A stretch of DNA of 64,000 bases from Halomonas sp. (GCF_029263665.1 NZ_JAJUFQ010000020.1:1-64000); one strand, 5' to 3'. Positions 21,578-31,919 are shown, counted from the stretch's first letter. Notes: generated by a model not told the origin, from the sequence alone. Program-made: numbers and translations.

Positions 21578-23065
21578 TCAGGCACCCAGGCCACGCTCTG
21601 CCATCGCAACAGCACGGAACAGTGCCCGTCCCTTGTTCAACGTTTCCTGCCATTCCATCTCGGGTACTGAATCCGCGACAATGCCAGCCCCGCATTGCAC
21701 ATGCAGCTGACCGTCCTTGATCACGGCAGTACGAATGGCAATTGCGGTGTCCATGTTGCCGTGCCAGGACAGATAGCCCACCGCCCCGGAATAGACGCCA
21801 CGCTTGACCGGTTCCAGCTCATCGATAATCTCCAGCGCACGGACCTTCGGCGCCCCGGACAGGGTACCGGCAGGGAAGGTTGCACGCAGCACATCCATGG
21901 CGCTGTAACCTGGCTTCAAGCGGCCAGTGACATTGGACACGATATGCATGACATGGGAATAACGTTCGACAGTCATCTGGTCGGTCACTTCGACGCTTCC
22001 CGTCTCGCTGATACGCCCCACATCGTTGCGTCCCAGATCGATCAACATCAGGTGCTCGGCAACTTCCTTCGGATCACTGAGCAGGTCTTCCTCCAGCGCC
22101 TTGTCTTCGGCTTCTGTCTTGCCGCGAACACGAGTGCCTGCAATGGGGCGCACGGTGACCATGCCATCTTCCAGGCGCGTGAGAATTTCCGGGGACGAAC
22201 CGACGACATGGTGATCCTCCAGGTGCAGGAAGAACATGTAGGGCGATGGATTGAGGCTACGCAAGGCACGGTACAGGTCCAACGGAGCTGCAGTAAAAGG
22301 AATCGACATGCGCTGTGATGGCACACATTGCATGACATCACCCGCCAGCACATATTCCTTGATCTTTTCCACTGCCGCCTTGAAGCCCTCCTCGGTGAAG
22401 CCGGAAGTGAAGTGGCCTTCTTCCACCGGAGGACGATCAGTGCGAATCGGCGACGGCGATATGGCCAAGGGGTTGCGCAGTCGCTCCTCCAACTCTGCCA
22501 GGCGTCCTTCAGCCCGCTGCAACGCATCGGTATCAGCTGGATCGGCGTGAGTCCATAATGTCAGGCGGCCATAGAGGTTATCGAACACCACCAGTTCATC
22601 GGAAACCATCAACAGAATATCCGGCACGCCAATGGGATCCGGCTTTTCCACACCTGCCAGGCGCGGCTCAATATAACGGATGGTGTCGTAACCGAAATAC
22701 CCCACCAGGCCACCATCAAAGCGTGGTTGATCGTCCAGTTGCGGCACCTTGAAGCGAGCATGGAAGTTCTCGATCCATTGCAGCGGATCTGCCACCTCAG
22801 AAACACCCAGGGCCTCCCCATCGACCAGGTGAGTCACGGTATGGCCACGTACCTCGATACGTTCACGGCACGGCAGGCCGATGATGGAATAGCGTCCCCA
22901 CTTCTCCCCTCCTGTGACCGATTCCAGCAAGAAAGTCCAGGGGGCGTCAGCCAGCTTCAGATAAGTGGACAACGGGGTGTCCAGATCTGCCAAAACCTCA
23001 CGGGTGACGGGAATACGGTTATAGCCAGCCGCGGCCAGGTCGTTGAAGCGCTCAGGGGTCATCAT
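21578..23065 (-). CDS. trpE: Anthranilate synthase component I
   Basis: A 495-residue chorismate-binding enzyme that makes anthranilate with TrpG. The feedback-inhibition LLES motif is at residues 46-49 ([16 protein letters not shown]). The C-terminal catalytic core has [24 protein letters not shown] and [11 protein letters not shown]. The N-terminus resembles Pseudomonas TrpE. Two adjacent ATGs (23065 and 23062) are possible; GAGG eight bases before the first favours it. An in-frame extension to 23146 lacks homology. The gap upstream carries a candidate Trp-rich leader peptide. gph lies directly upstream in the same direction. Confidence 0.95.
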   Translation of the reverse strand: MMTPERFNDLAAAGYNRIPVTREVLADLDTPLSTYLKLADAPWTFLLESVTGGEKWGRYSIIGLPCRERIEVRGHTVTHLVDGEALGVSEVADPLQWIENFHARFKVPQLDDQPRFDGGLVGYFGYDTIRYIEPRLAGVEKPDPIGVPDILLMVSDELVVFDNLYGRLTLWTHADPADTDALQRAEGRLAELEERLRNPLAISPSPIRTDRPPVEEGHFTSGFTEEGFKAAVEKIKEYVLAGDVMQCVPSQRMSIPFTAAPLDLYRALRSLNPSPYMFFLHLEDHHVVGSSPEILTRLEDGMVTVRPIAGTRVRGKTEAEDKALEEDLLSDPKEVAEHLMLIDLGRNDVGRISETGSVEVTDQMTVERYSHVMHIVSNVTGRLKPGYSAMDVLRATFPAGTLSGAPKVRALEIIDELEPVKRGVYSGAVGYLSWHGNMDTAIAIRTAVIKDGQLHVQCGAGIVADSVPEMEWQETLNKGRALFRAVAMAERGLGA

Positions 23066-23161
23066 GCCCGAATCCTCGAGAAAATAAGCGATACGCAGAA
23101 AATGCTGGAAATATGATGGTTGCAGGGCGAAGCGCCAGCACGGCACTTCAATGGCGAAGCT

Positions 23162-23275
23162 TCACCATCGCCAAGAGCCGTTGAGGCTGGGAGCTTGTGC
23201 AGGAATCAGGCAGACCTTCGGCATGCTGGCCGAAAGCGAAAGGAATAGCGCTGTACGCATGAAGGGGCTGTGCAT
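23162..23275 (-). CDS. Putative trp leader peptide upstream of trpE
   Basis: A 37-codon frame ending SLNGSWRW then stop, so two TGG codons occur in the last three positions. A GGA-type ribosome site lies about six bases before the ATG (23275). Shorter versions could start at internal ATGs. Downstream, short stems (GGCGA with TCGCC, and GAAGTGCC with GGCGCTTC) can form between the Trp codons and trpE, but I find no clear T-run. The termination step is therefore less convincing than at trpG. The position about 97 bp before trpE and the paired Trp codons are the evidence. Confidence 0.45.
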   Translation of the reverse strand: MHSPFMRTALFLSLSASMPKVCLIPAQAPSLNGSWRW

Positions 23276-23343
23276 GGGGCTGTCCATCGCAGCGAGTCCA
23301 GAACAATGACCATCGGCAAACAGGGTGCCGACTCGGTATCAAC

Positions 23344-24009
23344 CTAAAGGAGTTGGGCCAGCGATTCAACCACTGCATCGGGATCACTCTGTTCCACCGG
23401 CTCGCCGTGGTTGTATCCATAGGGTACCGCCAATGTGCGAAAACCAGCGGCCTTGCCCGCAGCGACATCATGACGAGAGTCCCCCACCATCAGGCATTCA
23501 CTCGGTGAAACATCAAAGCGCTGGCATAGGTGCATGAGTGGCATGGGGTCCGGCTTGCGCCTGGGGAGCGAGTCCCCTCCGAGAAAGGCCGAGAAAAACG
23601 TCTCTATATCCAGCGCACTCAGTATTGGAGCGATAAACGCCTCAGGCTTGTTGGTTACCAGACATAGCGTCCGGCCAGAGCCATGAAGTCCTTCCAAGGC
23701 TTCACGAACACCGCGATAAAGGCGTGTTCGAGCACAAGGAGCATGGTGATAATGCTCCATAAAACGCTCAAGGGCCGTCTCGGTCAGGCCATGGCTAGGG
23801 GCTTCACCAAGTGCATCCTCGAGGGCACGTTCCAGCAAGACCTTGGCACCATTGCCTACCCAATGACGCACCTTATCCTCGCCTGCCAAGGGTAATTCCA
23901 CATCGATGAGTGCCGCATCCACTGCTGCGGCCATATCCGGTACAGAATCCACCAGAGTGCCATCAAGGTCGAAAGCCACCAGGCGAATATCGGTCAGCAA
24001 TGGGTGCAT
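23344..24009 (-). CDS. gph: Phosphoglycolate phosphatase
   Basis: A 221-residue HAD-superfamily phosphatase that removes 2-phosphoglycolate formed during DNA repair. HAD motif I is FDLDGTLVDS (Asp14 and Asp16). Motif II lies in CLVTNKPE, and the motif III/IV region is MVGDSRHD. The helical cap between motifs I and II is of the usual size. The rpe-gph-trpE order known from related gammaproteobacteria is partly kept here, but ndh on the opposite strand and mscS now separate rpe from gph. Confidence 0.92.
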   Translation of the reverse strand: MHPLLTDIRLVAFDLDGTLVDSVPDMAAAVDAALIDVELPLAGEDKVRHWVGNGAKVLLERALEDALGEAPSHGLTETALERFMEHYHHAPCARTRLYRGVREALEGLHGSGRTLCLVTNKPEAFIAPILSALDIETFFSAFLGGDSLPRRKPDPMPLMHLCQRFDVSPSECLMVGDSRHDVAAGKAAGFRTLAVPYGYNHGEPVEQSDPDAVVESLAQLL

Positions 24010-24239
24010 TCACGGGTCTCTCTATCGTCAAGGATCACGGCCAGCAACAGTACTATGGCTACCTGTTCGTGCCAGAAATCAAGCAGGCCATATGTTACCG
24101 GCAAGACCATAATGGGAACAGCATGGCTATGCGATACGCTGCATTATGCAATGCAAAGGATTGTGCAGTGCAAAAGATAGCAAGGTTCCCTTCCTGCGCA
24201 TATGATGAGGGCTCCACTCATTTTCAGGAGCTCATCAAC

Positions 24240-25541
24240 ATGAGCAAACCCACCATTGTAGTTGTCGGCGGAGGCGCCGGCGGCCTGGAGCTCGTCACCC
24301 GGCTCGGACGGAAGCTCGGCAAAAAGGACAAGGCAGACATCATTCTGGTCGACCGTGATACTACGCACATCTGGAAACCGCTGTTGCATGAAGTTGCCAC
24401 TGGCGTCATCGACTCCAGCATCGACAGCATTTCCTACCAGGGCCATTCCGCTGCCAACGGCTATCGTTTCCAGCGTGGCACCCTGTGCGGCCTGGACCGT
24501 GAGGCCCGTACACTGACGCTGGCTCCGATCCTCGATGAGGACAGCAATGAAGTGCTGCCGGCACGCCAACTGCACTACGATTACCTGGTGCTATCCATCG
24601 GCAGCGTCAGTAATGATTTCGGCACCGAGGGCGTCCGTGAACATTGTCACTTCCTCGATAGCACTGCGCAGGCCGAAGAGTTCCGCAAGGCCATGCTCAA
24701 TACCTTCCTGCGCTACAGCAGCCAGGACAGCAATGAAGATCATCCATTCATCTCTATTGGCATCATCGGTGCTGGTGCCACTGGCGTAGAATTGGCGGCC
24801 GAACTCCACGATGCCTCACGCATGCTCAAGAGTTATGGATTCTCTGCCAAGGGTCGCGAACATCTCAAGGTGCACTTGATCGAAGCTGCACCCAAGATTC
24901 TTCCTGCCCTTCCTGAGCGTATCAGCCAGGCAGTGCATCGAGAGCTTGAAAAGCTCGGTGTCCAGGTGCATGTAAACACCCGAGTGACCAAGGTCGATGC
25001 CGAAGCGATTCATACAGCCGATGAAGGCAACATCGAGATTGATCTCGGTGTCTGGTCAGCAGGCATCAAGGCCCCTGGGTTTCTTTCCGAGCTCGGGCTA
25101 TCGGTCGAGCGCAATAACCGTATCAAGGTGCAGCCGACCATGCAGAGCGTGGATGACTCACATATCTTTGCTTTCGGTGATTGTGCCAGTTGTCCCCAGG
25201 AAGATGGCACCGTGGTTCCACCCCGTGCCCAGGCGGCCCACCAGCAAGCTGAGGTGCTTTACAAGAATCTTGTGGCCATGATGGACAACAAGCCACTCAA
25301 GAACTTCAAGTTCCGTGATCGCGGCTCACTGATTTCGCTGGCTCATTTCGATGCTGTCGGCAGCCTGATGCGTGCAGCATCAGCCCGCAGTCTATTCATC
25401 GAAGGCAACCTAGCAAGGTTCTTCTACGCCTCGCTGTATCGCATGCACCAGCGTGCTATTCACGGTACTTTCAAGACCGGCATGATGGTAGTGGTCGATG
25501 GCATCAACCGTTACCTCAAACCACGCATGAAGCTCCACTGA
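24240..25541 (+). CDS. ndh: Type II NADH:quinone oxidoreductase
   Basis: A 433-residue membrane-associated flavoprotein that passes electrons from NADH to quinone without pumping protons. The FAD-binding Rossmann motif VVVGGGAGGLE lies at residues 7-17. The NADH-binding motif IGIIGAGATGVELAAEL lies near 176-192, and the second FAD motif FAFGDCASC is C-terminal. The length equals E. coli Ndh. AGGAG nine bases before the ATG at 24240 sets the start; longer in-frame extensions run into the opposite-strand gph and are not supported. It is monocistronic, with a terminator downstream. Confidence 0.92.
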   Translation: MSKPTIVVVGGGAGGLELVTRLGRKLGKKDKADIILVDRDTTHIWKPLLHEVATGVIDSSIDSISYQGHSAANGYRFQRGTLCGLDREARTLTLAPILDEDSNEVLPARQLHYDYLVLSIGSVSNDFGTEGVREHCHFLDSTAQAEEFRKAMLNTFLRYSSQDSNEDHPFISIGIIGAGATGVELAAELHDASRMLKSYGFSAKGREHLKVHLIEAAPKILPALPERISQAVHRELEKLGVQVHVNTRVTKVDAEAIHTADEGNIEIDLGVWSAGIKAPGFLSELGLSVERNNRIKVQPTMQSVDDSHIFAFGDCASCPQEDGTVVPPRAQAAHQQAEVLYKNLVAMMDNKPLKNFKFRDRGSLISLAHFDAVGSLMRAASARSLFIEGNLARFFYASLYRMHQRAIHGTFKTGMMVVVDGINRYLKPRMKLH

Positions 25542-25566
25542 ACCATGCCGTAAACAACTGCTCAGC

Positions 25567-25604
25567 AAACGAAGAAGGTCGCCCAAGGGCGACCTTCTTC
25601 GTTT
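25567..25604. terminator. Bidirectional terminator between ndh and mscS
   Basis: An 18-bp perfect inverted repeat (25567-25584 and 25587-25604) with a two-base loop and T-containing ends, between convergent genes. Confidence 0.88.
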
Positions 25605-25631
25605 AAAGCAGACCTGAAGAACAGGCCATCA

Positions 25632-26495
25632 TTACTCTTGCTTATCCAGACCCGAAGCATTGTCACCATGATGGTAGACATGAACATCACGCTGCGGAAA
25701 CGGAATGCTGATGCCTTCCTTGTCGAAGCGCCGCTTGATCTCTTCGGTCAGGCCCCAATATACATCCCAGTAATCTTCAGCTTTTACCCAGGGACGCACG
25801 ATCCAGTCGACACTGGATTCGTTCATGGCACCGATACGAATTGTCGATTCAGGTACTTCCAGGACACGAGAGTCATCAGCTACTGCACTTTCCAGTACAC
25901 GACGCACGGTATCGATATCGTCTTCATAGCCAACGCCCACGACCAGATCCACACGCCGGGTGGCATGGGCGGAATAGTTGGTGATGGCCCCGGCCATCAT
26001 CTGGCCATTGGGCACGATGACTTTACGGTTGTCCGGCGTAGTCAGTTCAGTGGTGAAGATCTGCACGTCCTGCACAGTACCACTGACACCACCCGCCTCG
26101 ACATAATCACCGATGCGATACGGACGAAAGATGATGACCATGACACCGGAAGCGAAGTTGGCCAGGGACCCCTGCAGCGCCAGCCCCACCGCCAGACCTG
26201 CGGCACCGATCACCGCAATCAATGAAGCGGTCTGAATTCCAAGTTTGCTGATGGTTGCCAGAATCACGAACAGCAGTAACAGCGTATAAACGATATTACC
26301 CAGAAACTTGACCAGCAGCGGCTCCAGCTTGGCCCGCTCCATCCCCTTGACCACGAGGCGATGAATCGCTTTCGCGACCCAACGACCAATAATGAAAATA
26401 GCGGCGGCCGCCACCAGATTGATCAAGAACTGTAGTCCAGTGGTCGATGCGAATTCGACCAATGCATCTACATTCACATTTTCCATTGACTCCAT
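25632..26495 (-). CDS. mscS: Small-conductance mechanosensitive channel MscS
   Basis: A 287-residue inner-membrane channel that releases solutes on hypo-osmotic shock, an important safety valve in a halophile. Three membrane segments lie at about 20-40, 62-82 and 90-115. The pore helix shows the Gly/Ala pattern AVIGAAGLAVGLALQGSLANFASG. The beta domain follows (FRPYRIGDYVEAGGVSGTVQ) and then the alpha/beta vestibule ending in PFPQRDVHVYHH. The size matches E. coli MscS (286 residues). It is convergent with ndh. Confidence 0.93.
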   Translation of the reverse strand: MESMENVNVDALVEFASTTGLQFLINLVAAAAIFIIGRWVAKAIHRLVVKGMERAKLEPLLVKFLGNIVYTLLLLFVILATISKLGIQTASLIAVIGAAGLAVGLALQGSLANFASGVMVIIFRPYRIGDYVEAGGVSGTVQDVQIFTTELTTPDNRKVIVPNGQMMAGAITNYSAHATRRVDLVVGVGYEDDIDTVRRVLESAVADDSRVLEVPESTIRIGAMNESSVDWIVRPWVKAEDYWDVYWGLTEEIKRRFDKEGISIPFPQRDVHVYHHGDNASGLDKQE

Positions 26496-26617
26496 ACGGA
26501 ACTCCTTGTTTTCGAGCCATCAAAGACGTCAACTACCAAGCACCAGCCTTTCCACGCACCAGTGCCTTCCCTTGCGTTACGGTGGCAATATTACCTGTAA
26601 ACGGAGACACAGCCCCC

Positions 26618-26902
26618 TTAATAGCCCTGATCCTTCAGCCACTGTCGTTTGGCCGTTGCCGACAAGCGCTTGAAAGCAGCCTCTCGGCGCAAGGCATCAC
26701 CGTGTCCACCAATGCATTCCTGATAGACGAGTGTCATCGGCCCCTTGCCACGCAACGCCTTGGCACCACGGCCTTTGCGGTGCTCATCAAGGCGCCTTTC
26801 CACATCCGTGGTAATACCGGTGTAGAGCGCACCTGCCGCTGTTTCAATGACATAAAGGTGCCAAATACGCACTTCCTGACGGTGACAACCTTCATCACTC
26901 AT
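26618..26902 (-). CDS. GIY-YIG domain protein (UPF0213/YhbQ-like)
   Basis: A 94-residue protein consisting of one GIY-YIG nuclease-like domain. The strand HLYVIETAAGALYTGIT is followed by DVERRLDEHRKGRGAKAL with the conserved Arg, and a Glu later in the domain. Small solo GIY-YIG proteins such as YhbQ have weak or uncertain nuclease roles in DNA repair. ATG 26902 is chosen; ATG 26944 is possible. It lies just downstream of rpe on the same strand. Confidence 0.8.
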   Translation of the reverse strand: MSDEGCHRQEVRIWHLYVIETAAGALYTGITTDVERRLDEHRKGRGAKALRGKGPMTLVYQECIGGHGDALRREAAFKRLSATAKRQWLKDQGY

Positions 26903-26964
26903 GCCTGATTTGACACACTTATTGTCGGCATCACCACTCACCATATACCCAAGTCACAATATCA

Positions 26965-27663
26965 TCAGGTCAACTGCGATAACTGTTCGCGGAAACGGCC
27001 AATCACCGTATCGTAACGGTGCAAATCGGACTCCTGGCGCGCCCCGAACACAGCAGAACCCGCAACGAAGGTATCGGCACCCGCACGGGCAATTTCCGCA
27101 ATGTTGTCGATCTTGACACCGCCGTCGACTTCCAAGCGGATATCCAGGCCACTTTCATCAATACGCTGACGCGCCTGGCGCAACTTGTTCAGTGTAGAAG
27201 GAATGAAGGATTGGCCACCAAAACCTGGGTTGACGCTCATCAACAACACCATATCGACCTTGTCCATCACATAGTCGAGATAAGACAGCGGTGTCGCTGG
27301 GTTGAACACCAGTCCGGCCTTGCAACCGCCATCGCGAATCAACTGCAGGGAACGGTCGATATGTTCGGAGGCTTCGGGGTGAAAGGTGATATAGGTGGCA
27401 CCGGCATCGATGAAGTCACCAATCACACGATCCACTGGCTTGACCATCAGGTGCACATCAATGGGCGCGGTAACGCCATGCTTGCGCAAGGCTTCACAGA
27501 CCATGGGACCAATCGTCAGATTGGGTACGAAATGGTTGTCCATCACATCGAAATGAACGATATCGGCACCGGAAGCCAGCACGTCGTCCACTTCCTCGCC
27601 AAGCTTGGCGAAGTTGGCGGAAAGAATCGAAGGAGCAATCTGAAAATCGGAAGTCGCTGTCAT
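26965..27663 (-). CDS. rpe: Ribulose-phosphate 3-epimerase
   Basis: A 232-residue TIM-barrel enzyme interconverting ribulose 5-phosphate and xylulose 5-phosphate in the pentose phosphate pathway. Motifs include APSILSANF at the start, [12 protein letters not shown] with metal and catalytic residues, [20 protein letters not shown] and EVDGGV. The length is typical. Confidence 0.95.
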   Translation of the reverse strand: MTATSDFQIAPSILSANFAKLGEEVDDVLASGADIVHFDVMDNHFVPNLTIGPMVCEALRKHGVTAPIDVHLMVKPVDRVIGDFIDAGATYITFHPEASEHIDRSLQLIRDGGCKAGLVFNPATPLSYLDYVMDKVDMVLLMSVNPGFGGQSFIPSTLNKLRQARQRIDESGLDIRLEVDGGVKIDNIAEIARAGADTFVAGSAVFGARQESDLHRYDTVIGRFREQLSQLT

Positions 27664-27829
27664 GGTCGCAGTCGCGGATTAAGGCATAGAAAGTCCGCAT
27701 TCTAGCAGTTGCCGACGAGCTTGGGGGTCTGTGTGGCACTCCATGGGGACAAAATCTACACAACGAGCCCCCCGACCGCCTCAACACCCACTCTAGATGC
27801 TACAGGCGGCACGCCACTATGACGCATCG

Positions 27830-27848
27830 TTATTCCCATAAATCATAA
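27830..27848 (+). promoter_or_regulatory. Putative CysB-binding site upstream of the sulfate importer
   Basis: TTATTCCCATAAATCATAA keeps all of the first eight bases and the last four of the classical CysB consensus as I recall it (13 of 19 overall). It sits 82 bp before the sbp start. A TTGTAA box at 27858-27863 with TAGTCT 17 bp on could be the promoter, which would place the site just upstream of -35, as expected for an activator. Confidence 0.5.
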
Positions 27849-27929
27849 CAAGCACAATTGTAATTCCTTTAAGCAACCATTAGTCTGCACACAATACCCG
27901 CAATCCCACTTTTGCTCAGGGAGTCATCC

Positions 27930-28952
27930 ATGATTGTGCCCGCGTTTCTGCGTCGAACCACCCTGTCCCTGGCCTTGGCCACTGGCGTCGGAGCCGGCAT
28001 GGCAATGCCCGCCATGGCGGAAGAGCGCGAGCTGTTGAACTCTTCCTACGACATTGCGCGCGAGTTGTTTGCCACCATCAATCCTGCGTTCAAGGAACAC
28101 TGGCAGGCAGAACATGGCGACACCCTGACCATCAAGCAGTCTCACGGGGGGTCTTCCGCCCAGGCCCGAGCCATTCTGCAGGGGCTCAAGGCTGATGTCG
28201 TGACCTATAACCAGGTCACAGACGTGCAAGTACTGGCCGATGCCGGCCTGGTTGCCGAAGACTGGCAAAGCCAACTGCCCAATAATGCATCACCGTACTA
28301 TTCCACGACGGCGTTTCTCGTGCGCAAGGACAATCCCAAGGGCATACATAGCTGGGAAGACCTGGCGGCCGACGGTGTAGAGATCGTCTTCCCCAACCCC
28401 AAGACCTCTGGAAATGGTCGTTATACCTACCTGGCTGCCTGGGGAGCTGCAGAGCAGCAGTTCAACGGAGATGAAGAGAAGATCCAGGACTTCATGCGCG
28501 ACTTCCTGGGCAATGTGAAAGTCTTCGATACCGGCGGCCGTGGTGCCACCACTACCTTCATTGAACGTGGTATCGGCGATGTGCTGATCAGCTTCGAGTC
28601 AGAGGTCAACAATATCCGCCAGGAATATGGCAGTGATGACTACGAAGTGATCGTGCCTCCCGTGGACATTCTCGCTGAATTCCCGGTGGCCGTGGTAGAA
28701 GACAGCGCAGAACGCAATGGCAATCTGGATATTGCCGAGGATTATCTGACCTTCCTTTACACCGAGGAAGCACAACGCATACTGGCCAACTTCAACTACC
28801 GTGTGCATGACGAAACAGTAACAACAGAGTTCTCCGACCAATTCCCCGAGACCGAGCTTTTCCGGGTAGAAGACGTCTTCGGCAGTTGGGATGATGCCAT
28901 GCAGACCCATTTTGCATCCGGCGGCATGCTGGATCAGCTTCAACGCCGTTAA
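27930..28952 (+). CDS. sbp: Sulfate ABC transporter periplasmic binding protein
   Basis: A 340-residue secreted protein. The signal peptide spans residues 1-30 (cleavage likely after AMA), and the mature part is collinear with Sbp/CysP. It keeps [13 protein letters not shown], the sulfate-loop region [21 protein letters not shown] and GGRGATTTF. It captures sulfate or thiosulfate for the CysTWA permease. AGGGAG precedes the ATG at 27930. Downstream is a 15-bp tandem array and then cysT. Confidence 0.93.
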   Translation: MIVPAFLRRTTLSLALATGVGAGMAMPAMAEERELLNSSYDIARELFATINPAFKEHWQAEHGDTLTIKQSHGGSSAQARAILQGLKADVVTYNQVTDVQVLADAGLVAEDWQSQLPNNASPYYSTTAFLVRKDNPKGIHSWEDLAADGVEIVFPNPKTSGNGRYTYLAAWGAAEQQFNGDEEKIQDFMRDFLGNVKVFDTGGRGATTTFIERGIGDVLISFESEVNNIRQEYGSDDYEVIVPPVDILAEFPVAVVEDSAERNGNLDIAEDYLTFLYTEEAQRILANFNYRVHDETVTTEFSDQFPETELFRVEDVFGSWDDAMQTHFASGGMLDQLQRR

Positions 28953-28978
28953 GGCCGACAGGCGGTTCATCATTTGGC

Positions 28979-29053
28979 ACGCATGCAGTTGATACGCATG
29001 CGGATAGTGCGCATAGAGATAATACGCATAGAGATAGCACGCATACAGGAAAC
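28979..29053. repeat. Five-unit 15-bp tandem array between sbp and cysT
   Basis: Five consecutive 15-bp units (28979, 28994, 29009, 29024 and 29039 as starts) each begin ACGCAT or GCGCAT, for example ACGCATAGAGATAGC. The last unit contains the AGGA that serves as the cysT ribosome site, three bases before the ATG context. There is no room for another element; the array is essentially the whole sbp-cysT spacer. Confidence 0.92.
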
Positions 29054-29056
29054 ATC

Positions 29057-29914
29057 ATGAGCGCCTTGTCATTCCGACTTCCCTGGCAATCCCAGCAACG
29101 TGTGTTGCCAGGCTTTGGCCTTTCCCTGGGAATCAGCCTGACCTTCGTGTCGCTGGTACTGCTGTTGCCATTGACAGGCCTGGTCGGTGAGCTCAAGGGA
29201 ATGTCCCTGTCCCAGTACTGGGCCATCATCACTGAGCCCAGAGTGGTCGCCAGCTACGTCACTACCATCAGTGGTGCTGCGGTGGCAGCAGTGATCAATG
29301 CCGCTTTTGGCCTCCTGCTGGCCTGGGTACTGGTACGCTATGATTTCCCGGGCAAGCGCTTGCTCGATGCCTTGATGGACCTGCCCTTCGCACTTCCCAC
29401 CGCCGTGGCCGGCATTACCCTGGCGACGCTGTACTCTTCCAATGGCTGGATGGGCCAGTTGCTGGAGCCGCTAGGTTGGAAAGTTTCCTACTCCTGGGTC
29501 GGCATTGCTTTGGCCATGGCCTTTACCAGCATTCCCTTCGTGGTTCGTACCGTGCAACCGGTATTGGAGGACCTGCCTGCTGAAGTCGACGAAGCCGCCA
29601 TGGCACTTGGTGCCAGAGATGGCGTCGCATTTCGCCGCGTCATCCTTCCGCACTTGTGGCCAGCTCTGGTCACGGGAACAGGACTGGCATTCGTACGCTC
29701 ACTCGGGGAGTTCGGCGCAGTCATCTTCATCGCTGGCAATATGCCTTACGAGACGGAAATCACCTCGCTGATGATCTTCGTCAAGCTGCAGGAGTATGAC
29801 TATGCGGGCGCCTCGGCCATCGCTTCCATAGTCCTGGCTGTGTCCTTGCTGCTGCTGCTGGCCATCAACTTATGGCAAGGCCGATTCATCCGCCGTCTGC
29901 ATGGAGGTCGCTGA
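29057..29914 (+). CDS. cysT: Sulfate ABC transporter permease CysT (CysU)
   Basis: A 285-residue inner-membrane permease subunit with about six hydrophobic segments. The binding-protein-dependent transport motif is EAAMALGARDGVAFRRVILPHL (near 190-211), the EAA loop that contacts CysA. It forms the channel with CysW. Its stop overlaps the cysW start (TGATG). Confidence 0.94.
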   Translation: MSALSFRLPWQSQQRVLPGFGLSLGISLTFVSLVLLLPLTGLVGELKGMSLSQYWAIITEPRVVASYVTTISGAAVAAVINAAFGLLLAWVLVRYDFPGKRLLDALMDLPFALPTAVAGITLATLYSSNGWMGQLLEPLGWKVSYSWVGIALAMAFTSIPFVVRTVQPVLEDLPAEVDEAAMALGARDGVAFRRVILPHLWPALVTGTGLAFVRSLGEFGAVIFIAGNMPYETEITSLMIFVKLQEYDYAGASAIASIVLAVSLLLLLAINLWQGRFIRRLHGGR

Positions 29915-30741
29915 TGCAACGTATCGGAGATGCCCGCTGGGTTCGCTACAGCCTGATCAGCGCTGCCGTGGCGTTCTCGGCGCTATTCCTGCTCTTGCCT
30001 CTGGTGGCGATCTTTGCCCAAGCCTTTGCCAGCGGATGGAGTACGTTCATTGCCAATGTCACCGAGCACTATACTCTCGCCGCCATTGGCCTGACCGTAT
30101 TGGTGACGATACTGACCATTCCGGTCAATCTGGCGTTTGGCGTGGCACTGGCCTGGCTCGTGACCCGTTTCGCCTTCCCCGGGCGTCGTTTGCTGCAGAC
30201 CCTGATCGATATCCCCTTTGCCATTTCCCCCGTAGTGGCTGGGCTTGTCTACCTGATGCTTTACGGGCGCAATGGCTGGATCGGCGGTTGGCTCGATAGC
30301 CATGACATACAACTGATGTTCGCATGGCCGGGTATCTTGATGGTGACCATTTTCGTGACCAGCCCCTTTGTCGCCCGGGAACTGATCCCGCTGATGCAGG
30401 CCCAGGGCTCCCGGGAAGAAGAAGCAGCCGTCACCCTTGGCGCCAAGGGGTTCACCCTGTTTCGCCGTGTCACCCTGCCCAACATCCGTTGGGCACTGCT
30501 GTATGGGGTGATCCTGACCAACGCACGTGCGGTTGGCGAGTTTGGTGCGGTTTCTGTTGTCTCCGGCGCCATCCGCGGTGAAACCAATACACTGCCATTG
30601 CACGTACAACTGCTTTATCAGGACTACAACACCGTCGGCGCCTTTGCCAGCGCCGCTCTGCTTGCACTGATCGCCTTGTTCACTCTGGCCGCCAAGGCCC
30701 TGCTCGAATGGCGCGTATCGCGCCAGGAGGTTGCCGCATGA
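29914..30741 (+). CDS. cysW: Sulfate ABC transporter permease CysW
   Basis: A 275-residue permease partner of CysT with six predicted membrane spans and its own EAA loop ([21 protein letters not shown]). GGAGG seven bases upstream and a one-base overlap with the cysT stop set the start at 29914. The stop overlaps the cysA start in ATGA, so the three genes are translationally coupled. Confidence 0.94.
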   Translation: MQRIGDARWVRYSLISAAVAFSALFLLLPLVAIFAQAFASGWSTFIANVTEHYTLAAIGLTVLVTILTIPVNLAFGVALAWLVTRFAFPGRRLLQTLIDIPFAISPVVAGLVYLMLYGRNGWIGGWLDSHDIQLMFAWPGILMVTIFVTSPFVARELIPLMQAQGSREEEAAVTLGAKGFTLFRRVTLPNIRWALLYGVILTNARAVGEFGAVSVVSGAIRGETNTLPLHVQLLYQDYNTVGAFASAALLALIALFTLAAKALLEWRVSRQEVAA

Positions 30742-31832
30742 GCATTCGTCTCGAAAATATTCAGAAACACTTCGGACGCTCTCAGGCACTGACACCGACC
30801 AACCTGCATATCGACAATGGCGAATTGATCGGTCTGCTGGGACCTTCCGGTTCGGGCAAGACAACCCTGTTGCGCATCATCGCAGGTCTGGAAAGTCCGG
30901 ATGCCGAGGTCGGCCCCCGTATTCTGTTCGGCGAACGTGATGTGACTCGTGTCCATGTCCGCGATCGTCGTATCGGCTTCGTGTTCCAGCATTATGCTCT
31001 GTTCCGTCACATGAGCGTGTTCGACAATGTGGCCTTTGGTCTGACCGTTCTACCGCGCCGTTCTCGGCCAAGCAGTGGCGAGATCCGTGCCCAGGTCTAT
31101 CGATTGCTGGAAATGGTCCAGCTCGAGCACCTTGCCGCCCGCTATCCCGCACAGCTTTCCGGCGGACAGCAGCAGCGTGTGTCCTTGGCCCGCGCATTGG
31201 CCCTCAAGCCCGAAGTCCTGCTGCTTGACGAGCCCTTCGGTGCCCTGGATGCCAAGGTGCGCCAGGACCTGCGCCGCTGGCTACGCCATCTGCACGACGA
31301 GTTGGGCTTTACCAGCGTATTCGTCACCCATGACCAGGAAGAGGCTCTTGAACTCTCCGATCGAGTTGTGGTGATGAGCAACGGCCGCATAGAACAGGTC
31401 GACACACCGGACCAGCTATATCGCAACCCGGCCAATCGATTCGTCTTCGAGTTCCTGGGTGATGTCAACCATATGGAAGGCGAAGTACGTGAAGGCGTGT
31501 TGACCTGTGGCGATGCCAAGTTGCATGTGGAACTGCCGGAAGGCCATCAGGAGATCCTGCTGCGTCCACATGAGGTCACTCTTTCCACCAGCGCCGACGA
31601 GATTGCCCATCTACCTGCCATTGTTACCTCAGTGGTACCGGTAGGGGCTGAAATACGCGTTGAACTCACCGCAGAATGGATGGACCAGCCCTGGCTGGCT
31701 ACCGTGCGGCATCAGGAAGCCAGCACCCTCGGCCTGTCCAGGGGCAAGAAGGTCTATGCCCGCCCTCTGAGCTGGCACCATTATCCACAGGGTACAAGTG
31801 CCGCAGCGCAAGGCGCTGCACAACCCGCCTGA
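30738..31832 (+). CDS. cysA: Sulfate ABC transporter ATPase CysA
   Basis: A 364-residue ATPase that drives sulfate and thiosulfate uptake. Walker A is GPSGSGKTT (residues 35-43), the ABC signature is LSGGQQQR (about 139-146), Walker B is [11 protein letters not shown], and the switch His is in [15 protein letters not shown]-like domain follows residue 240. The start overlaps the cysW stop. Confidence 0.95.
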   Translation: MSIRLENIQKHFGRSQALTPTNLHIDNGELIGLLGPSGSGKTTLLRIIAGLESPDAEVGPRILFGERDVTRVHVRDRRIGFVFQHYALFRHMSVFDNVAFGLTVLPRRSRPSSGEIRAQVYRLLEMVQLEHLAARYPAQLSGGQQQRVSLARALALKPEVLLLDEPFGALDAKVRQDLRRWLRHLHDELGFTSVFVTHDQEEALELSDRVVVMSNGRIEQVDTPDQLYRNPANRFVFEFLGDVNHMEGEVREGVLTCGDAKLHVELPEGHQEILLRPHEVTLSTSADEIAHLPAIVTSVVPVGAEIRVELTAEWMDQPWLATVRHQEASTLGLSRGKKVYARPLSWHHYPQGTSAAAQGAAQPA

Positions 31833-31896
31833 GGTTGGTGACGGCGCCCATTGGCGGTAATACCATGCACTGCCAAGGCATGGGGAGAAAGAGGGT

Positions 31897-31919
31897 GGAA
31901 GTTCCAGAACGGAACTTCC
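31897..31919. terminator. Hairpin after cysA
   Basis: A 9-bp inverted repeat (GGAAGTTCC, 31897-31905; GGAACTTCC, 31911-31919) with a five-base loop, about 65 bp after the cysA stop. No strong T-run follows, so termination is possible but unproven. Confidence 0.4.

Noticed and set aside
23148..23471. Minus-strand frame of 107 codons overlapping the gph end
   Set aside because: It overlaps the conserved gph C-terminus in another frame. Only the shorter Trp-ending frame in the gap is considered as a leader.
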